From: Cyclina sinensis | Taxonomy: Eukaryota; Mollusca; Bivalvia; Venerida; Veneridae | Reading direction: 5' to 3' | NCBI GenBank assembly: GCA_012932295.1 | Contig: JAAONU010000001.1 | Span: 37,665,449 to 37,729,448 of the forward strand | DNA length: 64,000 nt | Shown here: positions 32,910-45,600 of the stretch, piece after piece | How positions within the stretch are numbered: position 1 is the first letter of the stretch | How the letters are laid out: the number at the start of each line of letters is the position of its first letter | The notes under the pieces: generated by a model | The model's input: only the letters and a program-made list of their open reading frames with translations | Databases searched by the model: none | What the model was told of the DNA's origin: nothing | Translations under genes and position numbers: made by a program

Positions 32910-35900
32910 TTAGTATGGGTATGCCATGATGTCAAATGGTAAAGACGTGAAGTTTGGTGCATTTACAACTTTCTCCATATTCTCCATCATATACTGTTTA
33001 CAGTAGTTACTCACAAATTCTGAAAAGTCAGAAAGAATCTGATTTAATTAACATCCCTTCATTTTACAAATTTCTGCAATGCCTATGCCAAATTGTTGGC
33101 TAGGAGTTTTGACCACTGATCATTGTCTTTTTTATCTTGGCAAATTTACATTCTAAACATGAGCAAACATCCTCTTTTGAATCATAAACTAATATAATTA
33201 TGAACACCGTACAGAATCATTACCATTTTCAATTAAAGACCAGTTATTTTTACAACAGATGAATTAGAGGCTATAACTCATGAGTAAGATTCTTAAAATG
33301 TTTGAAGACTATATTTACCTAAGACAGGAGGTGTGTTAGTTGCGGCTTGGTACACCTCGATGACATTGTTTTCATCCACTTTTTGTTTAATTGCCATGTC
33401 TATTTCAGACACCAAAGCTGGCATTTTATACCGTTCCGCAACTGAAATGGTGACCAAATGTAAAAAAGCTCCATTGTTTTTTGGTACGATGTCTTCATGA
33501 AATATCTAATAGTCTAACAGTCTTATCACAAAAATATTACATGAGGTGTCAACTGACACCCCATCATTGCTTCTTAAAGATGTCTTGATATATGGACAAA
33601 AACTCATACATATTAATATGTCATCCACAAACAATGGCTGTTTTGCAACAGCTGTAATTGTGTTGGCTGCTTCTGTTTTAGGTTGATCAAAAGCTACAGA
33701 TACTTAATGTTAAATTTTGTTGTAAACTTAACAACTTTAGATAAACTTTATATTATGTATTGTATTGCACTGCAATACAGAAATTGCAATCACAAAAGGT
33801 AACTGATAAAAGTCTTACCTCTCCAAACATCAACAAGCATCAAAGCAGTGTAAACCTCAGGTAGGCTGAAGTTATAGATGCTGTGTAACACACCCATGAA
33901 ACCTGTGTATGTGACATCATTGATTTCCCTCTGGTCCTGTAAGTAGGATGGCACAGAATTATTCTGTTCTTCAACTACAAGTATGTCAAAAACTTTAAGG
34001 GAATCTGACAGGACTTTGATCATGACATTCTGAAATAGTTAGTATATTCAGATTCAATGTAAATGGTGTATGTGTAATCATATACTGAATTTCAAGTTCT
34101 TATGTTACCTTTTCATTGGTTGCTACTTGTCCACTGTCAGCAAACAATTCTTTGAAGTAGTCTGACCTCTGGCAGATGATGTCTTTGTGTGCATAAACAA
34201 CATCCTTGCCACAAACCAGGAACTGACAGTCACTCGTGTCTTTGTCGTTCAAAACTAAACCAGGTTCATCACTCATTGAAGAGGTTTTGGACAGGGAAGA
34301 TAACTCTCTTGGCACCCTGGCCTCAGCTGCATCTGAAATTATTTAACATAACCTGACTTAATAGTGTTTTTCTTCCATCTTTTTTAATCAGAAAATAATT
34401 CTTTCTGTAGCGGTTGCCATGCAGAATTGAAACTAGGAATGTGGTCATAGGACACAGATGCCCCCACTACTTGCATCTGACACAAAAGCACCATCCTAGA
34501 TGCACAGTATGTTTTGGTTGAAATTTAACTGTTTAGAGAATTGCACATTTCAAAGGAAAGTAAAGGTGCTGTAAGCTCTATACGTAACTTGACAGAAACA
34601 AGATGCTGTGTTCAGAAAACACATATGCCCCCAGTAGCATAATTTGTCACAAATTTAAAATGACAGCACAGTGGTAAAACAGCAACTGATATCACAAGTT
34701 AGTATGGAAATAACTTTCTGGTGCCAGAATCTGTACATGAAAAGAATTTAACATAAAAATCAAGTAAAGAAAGTTAATCTAAGATTATAAAGAGCAGATT
34801 ATTCAAGAAAAAATGTTGCAACAATTATCTAACCAGCTGAAAACCAGCAAACTCTTCATTTCAGCCACTGCAATGATGTCTCAACTGAAAAATATCCAAT
34901 CTTTTAAAATAGGCTAACCTTTTTCTAAGTACAAAAAGGGGAGATTACCCAATAAAAAGGTAAAAATTACTTCCCATTTCAAAAACAGGAATATAGCAAT
35001 ATGGTACCTGTAACGTGTCTGCGTCCATGTAGTTGAACTGCATCAATCTCCACCCAGGTCTTGGCAGCCATACAGTCAATGTTTAAACGTATGTTTCGTG
35101 TAGGACAGTTTAAAACCTGCAATGTAAATGATAACTTACAAAGCTACTCACACCTTAATAACATACAAAATTCTCCACATTTGTGCAAGGAGCACACATT
35201 TCAAATCAAATTGAAAAGTTCATAGAATTGAATGAGGGACACTATAAAATTATAATATACTGCAAAAGGCTCATTCTCTTTAGAATGAAAAATTATTGTT
35301 GATATAACACGACCATATTAATAATCAAAAGAACAGACACTAAGTGGTTATTTGTGATAAATTGCTATTCAGACCCAAACTGTTCAGAACATTTTCTCTA
35401 CATAAGACTTGTGTTAATGGATTCATTGTTCATTTATGTTGTACTTAGAATTATGATAGATACCTTGACACTTGGTGATGAAATTTTCAAAATTATTCAT
35501 ATTTTTCGAAGATAAATTAATTCTCTTAATTTTAGGGAATGCCTCTTAGCAAGTCATGACCCTCTGGCAAAAAAATGGACAGGTAATCTTGTTATGCCTG
35601 AGGATAATAGACATATCATTTAAAATACACACTGCTGTTGTGTTAGATTCTCAGGCTTTTCCTGACACTTTATTTATAAGTCTTTGGTTGTCTGTCTGAG
35701 ATATTTATACCTTCATATTCAACTTGGGTGAGAACACTCTTGAAGATTTAACACACGATGGTTTTTCAGCTGTCCAAAGGGATTGCCAAACCCCTTTATT
35801 ATCAAGCCCTTTAACAGCAACCACACCCCCAGCATAGTACGTCTCATAGATATCAATCTTTGTGACATACACGGCTTCCTTGAACTCTAACTACAAAATA

Positions 35901-37075
35901 AGAAAACAGGAAAAAAAATGATATAAATTCTGTCATTTTGATTGCAACACATTACAAATATTATAAATATAAACTTTATACAAAAAATTTACTTAGCAGA
36001 GTTACAATAACATTTACCTGTTAATTGAAGGGAATTATGATTGAAAATAAAGAGAAATAATTCAAACATTGCATGTCCACATTCTTGGTTATCTAAAAAT
36101 AATCAATTTATATTAAATTAAATTAAAAAATTAACAATGCTGCACTGACTCACAGATTATAAATATTTCTATGGATCAATTCTAGAAAATACATACAGGT
36201 ACTGATCCTAAACTGAAGTAAGTAAATAAATAAATAGTTTTAATACTATATTAAGTGGTGTATGGATACCTCTAGAAACTGTTTGCTATCTATACATTTA
36301 GGTGCCCAGGCTCCAGGTATATCCCCATACTTAGGATACACTTTCGGTGACCCCACCACACATCTAGCTGGCCAGCTGTATAAGAAAACAATATAATCTG
36401 AGTAATCTGTGTGTGGAATGGGATGTTTCCTGTATCTTGCACAAATTTCTGCAACCTAAAATAACTAAACTCTTCTGGATGCTTAAGGCTTATGGGAATC
36501 CAGAACTACTGGCAAATTCAAACAGGTAACACAGATTGAAAATACAAACAACAAAATGGTACATGAAAGCATATTATGTAACAGCAATAATGCAGATGGC
36601 ATGACAACACAATGAGTGAATATATATTCTGGACCACTGTACCATCCTATATGTCAAGGAGGAGCAGTGGTCAAAGGGCTAGAGTGCCATACTCCTGACT
36701 GAGAGGTTGCTGGTTTGAATTCCAGCAGAAGTGAGATTCTCCCATGTGTTTCCACATTCCACACTTTGATGTGATTACTGGTTTGAATCCAGGAGGCAGT
36801 CATTGAGCATAATAAATGTTCAATTAATATTTAGATTAAGTAATTAAAAGTGAACTTCATTAACTGGAAACCAAACTTGCAAACTGAATAGAATTTCTTG
36901 TTACAACATACCTTTTACTATCATACTCTGATGAGAATTGTGTAACACTTTCCACCCACTGTGATACAATGCCTTCTGCATCTACAACTGGTGTCAAGTC
37001 TTGTGCTGCATTTACAACAGAACAGCCCTTGACATTTCCAGCTGCACTGAAATGTGACAGTTTAAGAGAATCCAT
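32910..37075 (-). CDS. Gene A: FBXL4-like discoidin domain + BTB/BACK protein
   Basis: Exons (minus strand) are 37075-36912, 36375-36270, 35890-35711, 35116-35008, 34332-34109, 34029-33819, 33441-33319 and 33019-32910. They sum to 1227 nt, all in frame, giving 408 residues. ATG at 37075 has an in-frame TAA two codons upstream. Residues about 45-186 (YDSKS-WPARCVVGSPKVYPKYGD, then ETYYAGGVVAVKGLDN, ending WVEIDAVQLHGRR) match the beta-sandwich N-terminal domain of FBXL4. Residues about 205-335 form a BTB fold (SDCQFLVCGKDVVYAHKDII, QRSDYFKELF), and the rest is a short BACK-like helix set ending LPFDIMAYPY. Against paralogues B and C, its BTB exon 34029-33819 is 27 codons longer, and the 106 bp exon occurs once. 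The family may act as a CUL3 substrate adaptor; that is inference. An internal acceptor (tttcag before 37046) with the same phase as exon 2 of B and C leaves the true N-terminus open. Confidence 0.85.
36656..36845 (+). mobile_element. tRNA-derived SINE, family 1, in intron 1 of gene A
   Basis: 'caaggaggagcagtggtcaaagggc' (A-box region) and 'ggtttgaattccagcag' (B box) are followed by 'gtgagattctcccatgtg', 'aatccaggaggcagtcattgagc' and an A-rich end. It is a clear but diverged relative of 11280-11496, lying antisense to gene A. Confidence 0.8.
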
Positions 37076-37828
37076 TATTTATCTGATGCATGCACACTAG
37101 TCTCACTATTTCGCCTCCAAAGGTAAACCCATTTTTTAGGCTGATATTTTATAGTTGTTCACCTTAAAGGTTGAACAACTTAAAAATATCAGATCAGTAT
37201 AATTATAGGTTCAACACTTTAAGCCTAATAAATTAGGCTACATGCACACATATCACATACATATATCCTACTTGTTCCTGACTTATACTGCTGGCGCCTC
37301 ATTCTATCAAGACTAAGGACCATAGAACTGATAGACTCATTAGGCAAACTTTTGTCACTATGTTCAAAATCATTTCAATTTTTTGTTAAATATGGAGTAT
37401 GAGTAGGTTTTGTATTAAGCTTAAATAAGAGAATCCATCTAGCTAGCTTGTGTTAAAAAGTCTCATGAGAAGTAAGTGGCATCTTGTACTGGTAGACAAC
37501 AAATGAATGAATCTACTGAAAAGACAAGAGGACCATGATGGCCCTATATCATTCACCTGAGTACCATTGTATTATATTATATATATTATATTATATTATG
37601 GTTCAAACTGCATTGCTAAACTTAAAAAAATGTTTTCATATAGTCAGTTACTGAAAACTAAAATGCCATGCCCCCTGTCAACCAAGATTTTTATGAGCCT
37701 AAATTGTGTGAAGAAATTTTATAAAGGCCATATAAGGAACATTTTCATGAAATTATATTGTTTTATGCCTTTCTTTGTCATATTACACATGTCGATGTGG
37801 ACAAAATTCAACCCCTGTTTAATAAAAA

Positions 37829-38200
37829 AACAAGAACTGTCACTGTAAGATGACAATGCCCCCAAGTGGTGCTTTGATCTTTGAGCTGAGGACAATTAAT
37901 TCAGGGGGTCAAGGTCAAATGAATATAGGTCAATTAGAAGGGGGTCAAGGTCAAATGAATATTGGTCAGTTAGAAGGTCTTGTCCAAAGGGGTTTGTGTC
38001 CAAGTATTAAGTATATCCACTAACTAATAAGGAAGTTAAGGCCAATGTTAGAGTTTTTGGACAATTGGTCTTCAAGGTGAAGGTCATTCAGGGGTCAAGG
38101 CCAAATAAATATAGGTCAGTGGGAAGGTCTTGTCCAAAGGGGTGTTGTGTAGGATGGACAGCTCAAAAACTATATGCCTCCCTTTGGGGGCATGAAAAAA
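37829..38200 (+). repeat. Dispersed repeat starting AACAAGAACTGTCACTGTAA and ending in the GGGGGCAT hairpin
   Basis: Shares start and end with 43767-44035. Internally 'gggggtcaaggtcaaatgaatataggtcagtt' is repeated about three times. The end TATATGCCTCCCTTTGGGGG then catgaaaaaa forms a short stem-loop. A separate short repeat piece ('aagaggaccatgatggccct') lies at 37529-37550, followed by a TATTA microsatellite at 37570-37600. Confidence 0.75.
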
Positions 38201-38733
38201 TCATTTGTATTGTTTAAGTTAATAAAATGAAAATTTGATAATTATAGAATGTACATAAAATCATTACACTCCAAGGCATGTGTTAATGTTGTTTTAAGTT
38301 TTGTGAAACACTGGTTTCATCAGTTTTACCATTTATGTTTTGTTTTATAAATGAAATTGAGATTAAAGTAATTGATGACAACTTAAACAGGTAGGGAACA
38401 TTTTATTCTTAGAGGAAGTATAAAGTAACAGATTTCAGCTTAGGACAAATAGTCAGTTTTACAGCTTGGTTTTAATTTTTTGTTTCCAAAATAAGTCTGA
38501 TTAAAGTTTGATTTAGGTTGATAAAGGTGGGAAGCCATTGGGCTAATTTCTTGTCTACTTCAATTTTATTGGTCAGTTTAGGTAAAAACTTCTTATGATG
38601 TGGTACTACGTACAGATTAAATGAAATAAAATTTCTCTTCTGTCCTTAAATTCCATTTATTAAGTAGTTTAATATTAATTTTGATAAACTAATTTTTAAG
38701 TTAGTTTTTTGTTTTTGTCTTTTTTTAGTTAGT

Positions 38734-38998
38734 GGGCGAGGATCAGTGGTACAGGGGTAACGTGCTGAACTGGTAATCCAGGGGTCACAAGTTTGATCCC
38801 CACTCCTCCTCTAACATTACTTATCGTCTTTCGGATAAGATGTTCAACCGAGGTCTCATTTATCAGCATGGAAAGAACCAGGGTTTTCTCTGGGATGGCA
38901 TGATTGGACTGTCGCCCACAGCATAAAATAACAATCTCATCAGGGGGTTTTTGGTCATATGGGCATCCGGTACTGACAGTAAATAAGTTCAAAAAGAA
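38734..38998 (+). mobile_element. tRNA-derived SINE, family 2
   Basis: The head 'gatcagtggtacaggggtaac' and B-box-like GTTTGATCCCC are followed by a core with 'tctttcggataagatgttcaaccgaggtc', which looks like a conserved SINE core of the kind seen in several marine animals. The tail contains 'gggcatccggtactgacagtaaataa' and then AAG-rich sequence. Confidence 0.75.
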
Positions 38999-39589
38999 GA
39001 AGAAAAATTAAGTTGGTTAATCTGGACAGGAAGTGTCTAGAAAGGGAATATTCTTCATCTTTAGAGTTGGTTTAATTCTTGGATAAGAAAAAGAATGAAA
39101 ATGATTAGTGTTGATAAATAGTGTGATAAGACTGCAAAATATTCTTCATCTTCAAGATTAAAAGACTTAGTGAATTTTAAGTTTTGGATGTATGGAGTTA
39201 TTGTGGAAATAGTATAAAAGAACACTTAACAATGTTAGAGGTATACAAGTAACTGAAGAAAATAACAGGAATTTAAGATTTGCTAAAATCAAAATACTAG
39301 TTGAAACTGGAAAGTGGTTTTTGATGTACATACATAATTTTCAGAACTATTAGGCTTCCTACACTATATTGTACAGAAGTAGAGTGAACACCCTGCCTGG
39401 GCAGAGTCATTCAGAGACTTTGTATATGCTAATTCCCCAGATCAGCAGAGCCCACTACCATAGCAGTACTGCCAGTTCTACACAGAGTCCATACCCTGGC
39501 AGTATGATACAGTAAAGTGCTGCCACCAACAGACTTTCCAGCAGGTGGAGCAGTGAGAAAGAGAAGCCCCTATTGGTCACACATACCTA

Positions 39590-40085
39590 CAATAACATAG
39601 ATTTAGGCCAGCCTTTGTCACAGTGTAACAAACTGTTACGTTTTTTTTTCTGACCAACTTTTGTCACTCTGTTACATTCCTGTAACTATGGTGTTAAAGC
39701 AAACATTTGTCAAAATATCACATACCTGCAACTACATAGATTTAGGCAAACTTTTGTCAAAATGTAACATATTGTAATAAGAGTGTTAGGCCAAATTTTG
39801 TCATAGTGTAACATGTCCTTACTATAGAGATTTAGGTCAACTTGAGTTAGAATGTAACATCCTTTTTTAATAATAACAGAGTTTAAGGTTAACTTCTGTC
39901 ACACTGTGATAACAGTTTTAAGTTAACTTTGTCACACTGTAATGACAGAGTGTTAAGTTAAATTTTGTAACAATATTTCGCAACTATAACCACAGAGTGA
40001 AGTTTTTGTAACAATGTTACAAACTTGCTTTCATAAATTCTAATTTCTGTCACAATGTTACATTATTGTTACCATTAGAGTTTTG
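39590..40085 (+). repeat. Degenerate minisatellite, unit about 55-65 bp
   Basis: 'ttttgtcacaatgtaacat' alternates with 'actatagagatttaggtcaac' about eight times with many indels. No coding potential. It ends 200 bp before the start of the segmental duplication. Confidence 0.7.
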
Positions 40086-41725
40086 AACAGAACTTGTGTT
40101 TCACTCACCTATGTTTACCAGCACTACAGCCCATTCTTTTCTTTGTGCAGCAAGACTATGCAGCAAGTTTGTGCAGCAAGTTTTGGTATCAAAAGTCCAA
40201 TATGCCTCAGATAAAAGACATTTGAAACAAATAAGAAATTATAGGGCCATTTCACAATCCAGATATTTAAATATTCTTTTAACCCAAAGTCAGGAATTCT
40301 GATATCCAAGTAAGTTGTTTATCCAAATATTTGAAAAGTGTATATTGAAATTATACTATAACTTGGTATTGGTTTTCTAACTCAATATTTAAGCCCTGTA
40401 ATACTGAACAATTTAAATCTGCAATTTAAACACAAGGTTATCAATGTTAAGTCCACTTCTTTAGGACAGTTTTGGCAACTTTCTGTATTTTGAAATTTAT
40501 AAACTACGTCATGCAAGGGTCAATAATCGGCTACAAAAGCATGGTTTAACAAATGAAATTCCTTACTTCATTATGCTAGTATCAATAATGGTAGTAACTG
40601 CTTATATTAAAATATATACCAATGGAAAATAGTTTCAGAAAATGAAATCTGAGGCAGGCAGAAACATCTCCATGTGTTAGAATGGTCTGCTTGTTTAAAC
40701 ATTTTTTTTTGAAAATGACTTAGTGTTTTGCAACTTATACCATTACCTGATACTCTTTATCATTACCAGGTTATCATTTCTGACCATTTACAAAACATGA
40801 TAGGAATTTCTTAGTTCCTGGATACAACTAGACACTAGATAGTAATAAAAAATCCACCTGGTTTACTGGCCATGATAATTAATTCATGTTGCTCAACACA
40901 GCACAATATAATCCTAGTGACAGGACAGTTGCCCTGTCAAAAGTTAGAACTATTGCCCTCTAGCACCAGTATTAGCAGATTGATGGGTTATGTAATGCAC
41001 ATCTGTCAGCTATGGGCAAGAGCAGAGTCATCTGCTCCTCCTAGGACACACATAAAATAACTGTAGAGTACTACTTTCTATAATTACTTGCTGGATAATG
41101 CTTAGAAAATAGGGACAGAACATCTGACACTTAACTCCTGGGTTAAGAGTTTGAACAATATCTGCAGAACCAAGCCAAAACTTCCTAAACACAAACTTTT
41201 CTGTGGTAAAAAGTTTTGTTTAGTAACTTATTGGATTACAAGTTTCAAAAGCAACAAAACAGAACAATCTTCAGTTGTTTATTAAGTTTGTAACATGCTT
41301 TGATATTCATTGTCTTACTATTGATAAAATAAGTATCAGCAAATACACAATAAAAGAATGTATATTAAGACTTGTACATTGTCATAGTAACATAGTATAT
41401 ACAACACAACATCAACAAGATGTTTGAAATGATTACCCAATACAATACAATACATTGTAAATGCAGCTTATAGGTTTCAACACTTCACATAAAAAGAAGA
41501 AATATAGATAAATGTTTATGATAAAATAAAACAGACATGTATAAGAAAGTATCACAAAACACGATATTCCATTATCCAGTTATATCACAGAAAGGAAGAA
41601 TTTAAAAATACATAGAAGCCAGCTTCTGTGACAAAATACACAACGAAGAAATCATAATAAATGTAAGTTTACAACTATACAACAGTTATACAAAATGAAA
41701 TAATTTCTCTATAAAACAGAGGTAA

Positions 41726-42061
41726 ATGTGTTCAATGTTCATGTACAAAAATGCAATTGATAAAAAACAATATCACCCTGCCGTAACAGATATATCAACA
41801 TGTTATTTTTGGATCCTAAGTGATTTGGAGACAACCATCTCTTTTGCATTGGAAATCCAAAAATCAAAACAAAATATCTCCAAGAGGAATGTAGGTATTA
41901 CTCCTAAAAATCTTATCAAATATAACAATTATTCTAACACTATCTGGAATTTATTGACAAAAAACAAAGAAGAAATTGACTGTGATATATCCTACATGTT
42001 ATATCACGCTGAACACAAGCACATGACTGCTGACATCACTGTGAACATCACTGGTAAATAG
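41726..42061 (+). other. Open frame (111 codons) retained in both duplicate copies
   Basis: The frame from ATG 41726 to TAG (42059-42061) is matched by 54528-54875 (115 codons). The two differ by an 11-base and a 1-base indel that together restore frame. There is no recognised domain. It lies antisense, about 0.6 kb beyond the stop of gene B, so it may simply be flanking or 3' UTR sequence. Confidence 0.2.
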
Positions 42062-42546
42062 TGCATATACTTGCGCCCCTTATAATATACGTACATGTCA
42101 GAATGGAAGTAGATTTTAATGTTTTCATTATCTACCATCCTATATATCATGGTTTCTCATTCATATGGCCTCTGTGATTAAATTATTACACATCTGAACT
42201 CGACACTGTGATATATTCAACCATATATCACTCAAACTTAAAATCTATTTCCTAAATTAATAAGTTGTAACACAGCAGAACAAGAAGACTCTCCATAAAA
42301 ACTTACTATTAAAAAAACTTGTGTCTAAAAATGTGACTCTTGGAATCAGTGATGGATCTAACAGTTTTCTCATAGAATCACATCTTTTTTTCCTAGGAAA
42401 AAGTACTGAAAAAACCCAAAGAAATGTTTATCATCGTAATACATCACAGTTTTGTTCTACTGCAATACGTTTAATCATTTGTAAACTGTATCCATTCAAT
42501 AAGGTGTCAACTGCATCATTACATTGGAAAAAGTTTCATTTTCATT

Positions 42547-42552
42547 TTTATT
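42547..42552 (-). promoter_or_regulatory. Candidate poly(A) signal of gene B
   Basis: AATAAA on the minus strand (TTTATT on plus), about 90 bases after the stop of gene B. It is conserved in copy C at 55370-55375. Confidence 0.4.
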
Positions 42553-42641
42553 TTAGCAGACGACACTTGAATGTCACAATTACAGTTTTTCCTGAGCTTT
42601 TATTATTTCATATATTATCATAAGTATTTACAGAATCATCT

Positions 42642-45600
42642 CTATAATTTCAGTTTGGCTGTGGTTGACTGGATCACTTCAAGCATGAGTTCCTGAGGTA
42701 GAGACTCAAAACTTGGAGTTTTCACAATGCTTTGTAAGTGTGTCGACATAAACAGTACACAGTTATTCTTCACTTCCTCTGCAAAAAAGAAGAAAACTTA
42801 TAATTTAGTGAAACACTGACTTATTTAATTTTTTTTACAAAAGAATTCACCAGCTATAGCCTTACACTGCCATTCTTTTTGAAGTCTGTTTTCAACTATT
42901 TTTCATAATATTTGAACTTTCAAATATGGACCTAATACAAACTGGATTAATTCAAAAGCAAATATTTCTTTGCTACATTTATTGGCCTATACATGTCAAG
43001 TGACAATGGATTTGAAACAATCACTTAGTACAGATCATTTCCATTAACTCCTCTGAGCACTAACTAAGACATAGTTTTTGCAATAGGTCAAGTTGATAGA
43101 CTTAAGAAGTGACCTTGACATTTAGAGAGGTAGAAACTCACTAAAACAAACATTCTTGAATGTCAGAATATCCTTGACAACAAATAAGCTGCATGAAATT
43201 CACATAAAAACTTTTACCATACTTTAAATCTAGGAATGACAATATTCAAGACCTTGAACTAGTAGTGCCTCTCCTTAAATACAGCACTTAAGTATTTGTT
43301 TGCAGTGGATTACCCCTTGAAAGAATTTTCTTTATAAACAAAAACTAAACAAAAAACAACACAAAAAGCAGAAACAGTCATGTCTGATCTCCTCACTTGA
43401 GATAAACTGTTTACCGGTGTTTTCATTTTTTGTTTTGGTCTTTGTAATTTCATTTTAAATCCGTAAAACATATAACAGTTGTCATTAGTATGTATTTATC
43501 TTTACCTATTATAGGTAGAGTTTCAGCTGCTGCTAGATATGTGTCTACCACATTACCCTCATTAATCTTTATGGTGATCATGTATGCTGCCAACTTCTTC
43601 AGTCCTTCCATACTGAACCTGTCAGCAACTGAAGTGACATGAAATAAGAGAATTGAATAAGACAAGAATACAAAAATGTTACAGAGTTTAAATTTTCTTA
43701 GTTGCCATATCAAAATTACTGTACCAAAATTCTGTATTATCATATTTCACTCAATGTAGACTGAAAACAAGAACTGTCACTGTAAGATGACTATGCTCCT
43801 GAAGTGGTGCTTTGTCCTTTGAGCTGAGAACTAGTCATTCGGGGGTCAAGGTCAAACAAATATAGGTCAGTGGGAATGTCTTGTCCAAAGGGGTGTTGTG
43901 TCCAAGTATGAAGTAAATCCACTTCCTAATAAGGAAGTTATCTCCAATGTTCAAGTTTTCGGATGGACGGACAGATGGACGGACAGACGGACGGACAGTT
44001 CAAAAACTATATGCCTCCCTTCGGGGGCATAAAAAAGTTATACACTTACCTCTCCAGACACCAGTGAGTGTGACAGTGTCACATGGTATCTTAGGATCTG
44101 ATGGTAAATTGTTTGTGTAAAGGAAGTGCATCATAGCCAGAAAACTGTTGTATGGTACATCTTTGATTTCAATGGCTGACTGCAAGATTAGAAAATAAAA
44201 TAGATGTTATACTGTTACCTTTTCATCACCATTTATTTCAAATAAAGTTAGTGGAGAAAAATATGGCAGCTTTTCATTTTAACATTTATTCAACATGCAC
44301 TGTATTGAGGAAATAAAGATCAGAGCATATGTGAATATGTTTTTTAGCATCTGGATCCATAGCTGAAGGTCTTGTAAAAATCTGAAATTAACATAAATGG
44401 AAGCCAATAATATTATCCTTTTAATAAATTCAGAAGTCTAACCTACCTTTTTTCACAAAATCAGAAGAAAAAGACTTACGGTCATATGTGATTCCTTGGT
44501 CTGTACAGAGAACATAGCCCTGAAGTAGTCTGACCTTGCACATATGATTGCCTTGTGAGCATAGACTGTGTGTTTACCTTCCAACAGGAACTGACAGTCA
44601 CTGAACGTACTGTCATTTACAATCTGCCCTAAATCTGATGCTAGGTTTTCCATAGCAGGTGGGGGATCTGAAATTTTGGAAAGATGCTGAGACTTTTTCT
44701 CAGAAAGGCAAGAATTTAACACATGAACAGCATTTTTATTTACATGCAAGAGAATACCAAATTCTAAATGATTTTTCAGGAAATTTGTTAAGACACTTAT
44801 ACTGAGGCTAATAATAATTTTCTTTGTAATACTGTCAGTTCTTTGACACTCCCATCATACTTTTGTAGTAAATTATCTGCTACTGTAATGCCATTTAAGT
44901 TTGTTCCAGATCTGTGATCTTCAATAAAGATACATGACTGTGATGTTATGTAAAATTTCATAACTTTATTTTTACACAAAATGCTCATAGCTATTTGCAC
45001 CACTTACCTGTTAAATAGGACCGCCCATGTAACTGTATTGCATCTATCTCCACCCATGTCCCGCAGCCAGTACAGTCAACATCAACTCGTATGTTCTTTG
45101 TTCTACAGCCCAACTCCTGTAAAGGAAAGTTCACAATGATTTCCTAGAGCTGGCAGTTTCTTTCTTAGACGATACCTGAGACATCAATTTGCAATAAAAT
45201 GTATTTGGCAGATCATTAATGGTAACCTTCATGTTTTGTTCAATATTTCTCCAGAAACACCCAAGATTATCCAGGATGGTGGTATACCTGCTTGCCTAAC
45301 ACTTTATTGTGGTAACACATATATTTGGTAACACATATCTTGCATATATTGCCACATTTTGGTAGACAGCACAATCTTCAGTGGTAGTGAATACATAGAA
45401 CAATTTTTTTACCTGCACTGTCTTTGTTTTATCAGTCAGTTCTAACTAAAAACACACAGTCACATGTTGCAGGAAATATCCGAAAACTACAAAGATACAT
45501 ATAATACATAAGTAAAATCTGTACTTACTCCAATCTGAGGGGAGAACACTCTTGAAGACTTGATGACGGTCACCCTGTCAGTTGACCACAATGTTCGCCA

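Noticed and set aside
42321..42623. 100-codon plus-strand frame in the duplication
   Set aside because: The matching region in copy 2 (55160-55440) has indels that break the frame, and it overlaps the antisense 3' end of gene B.
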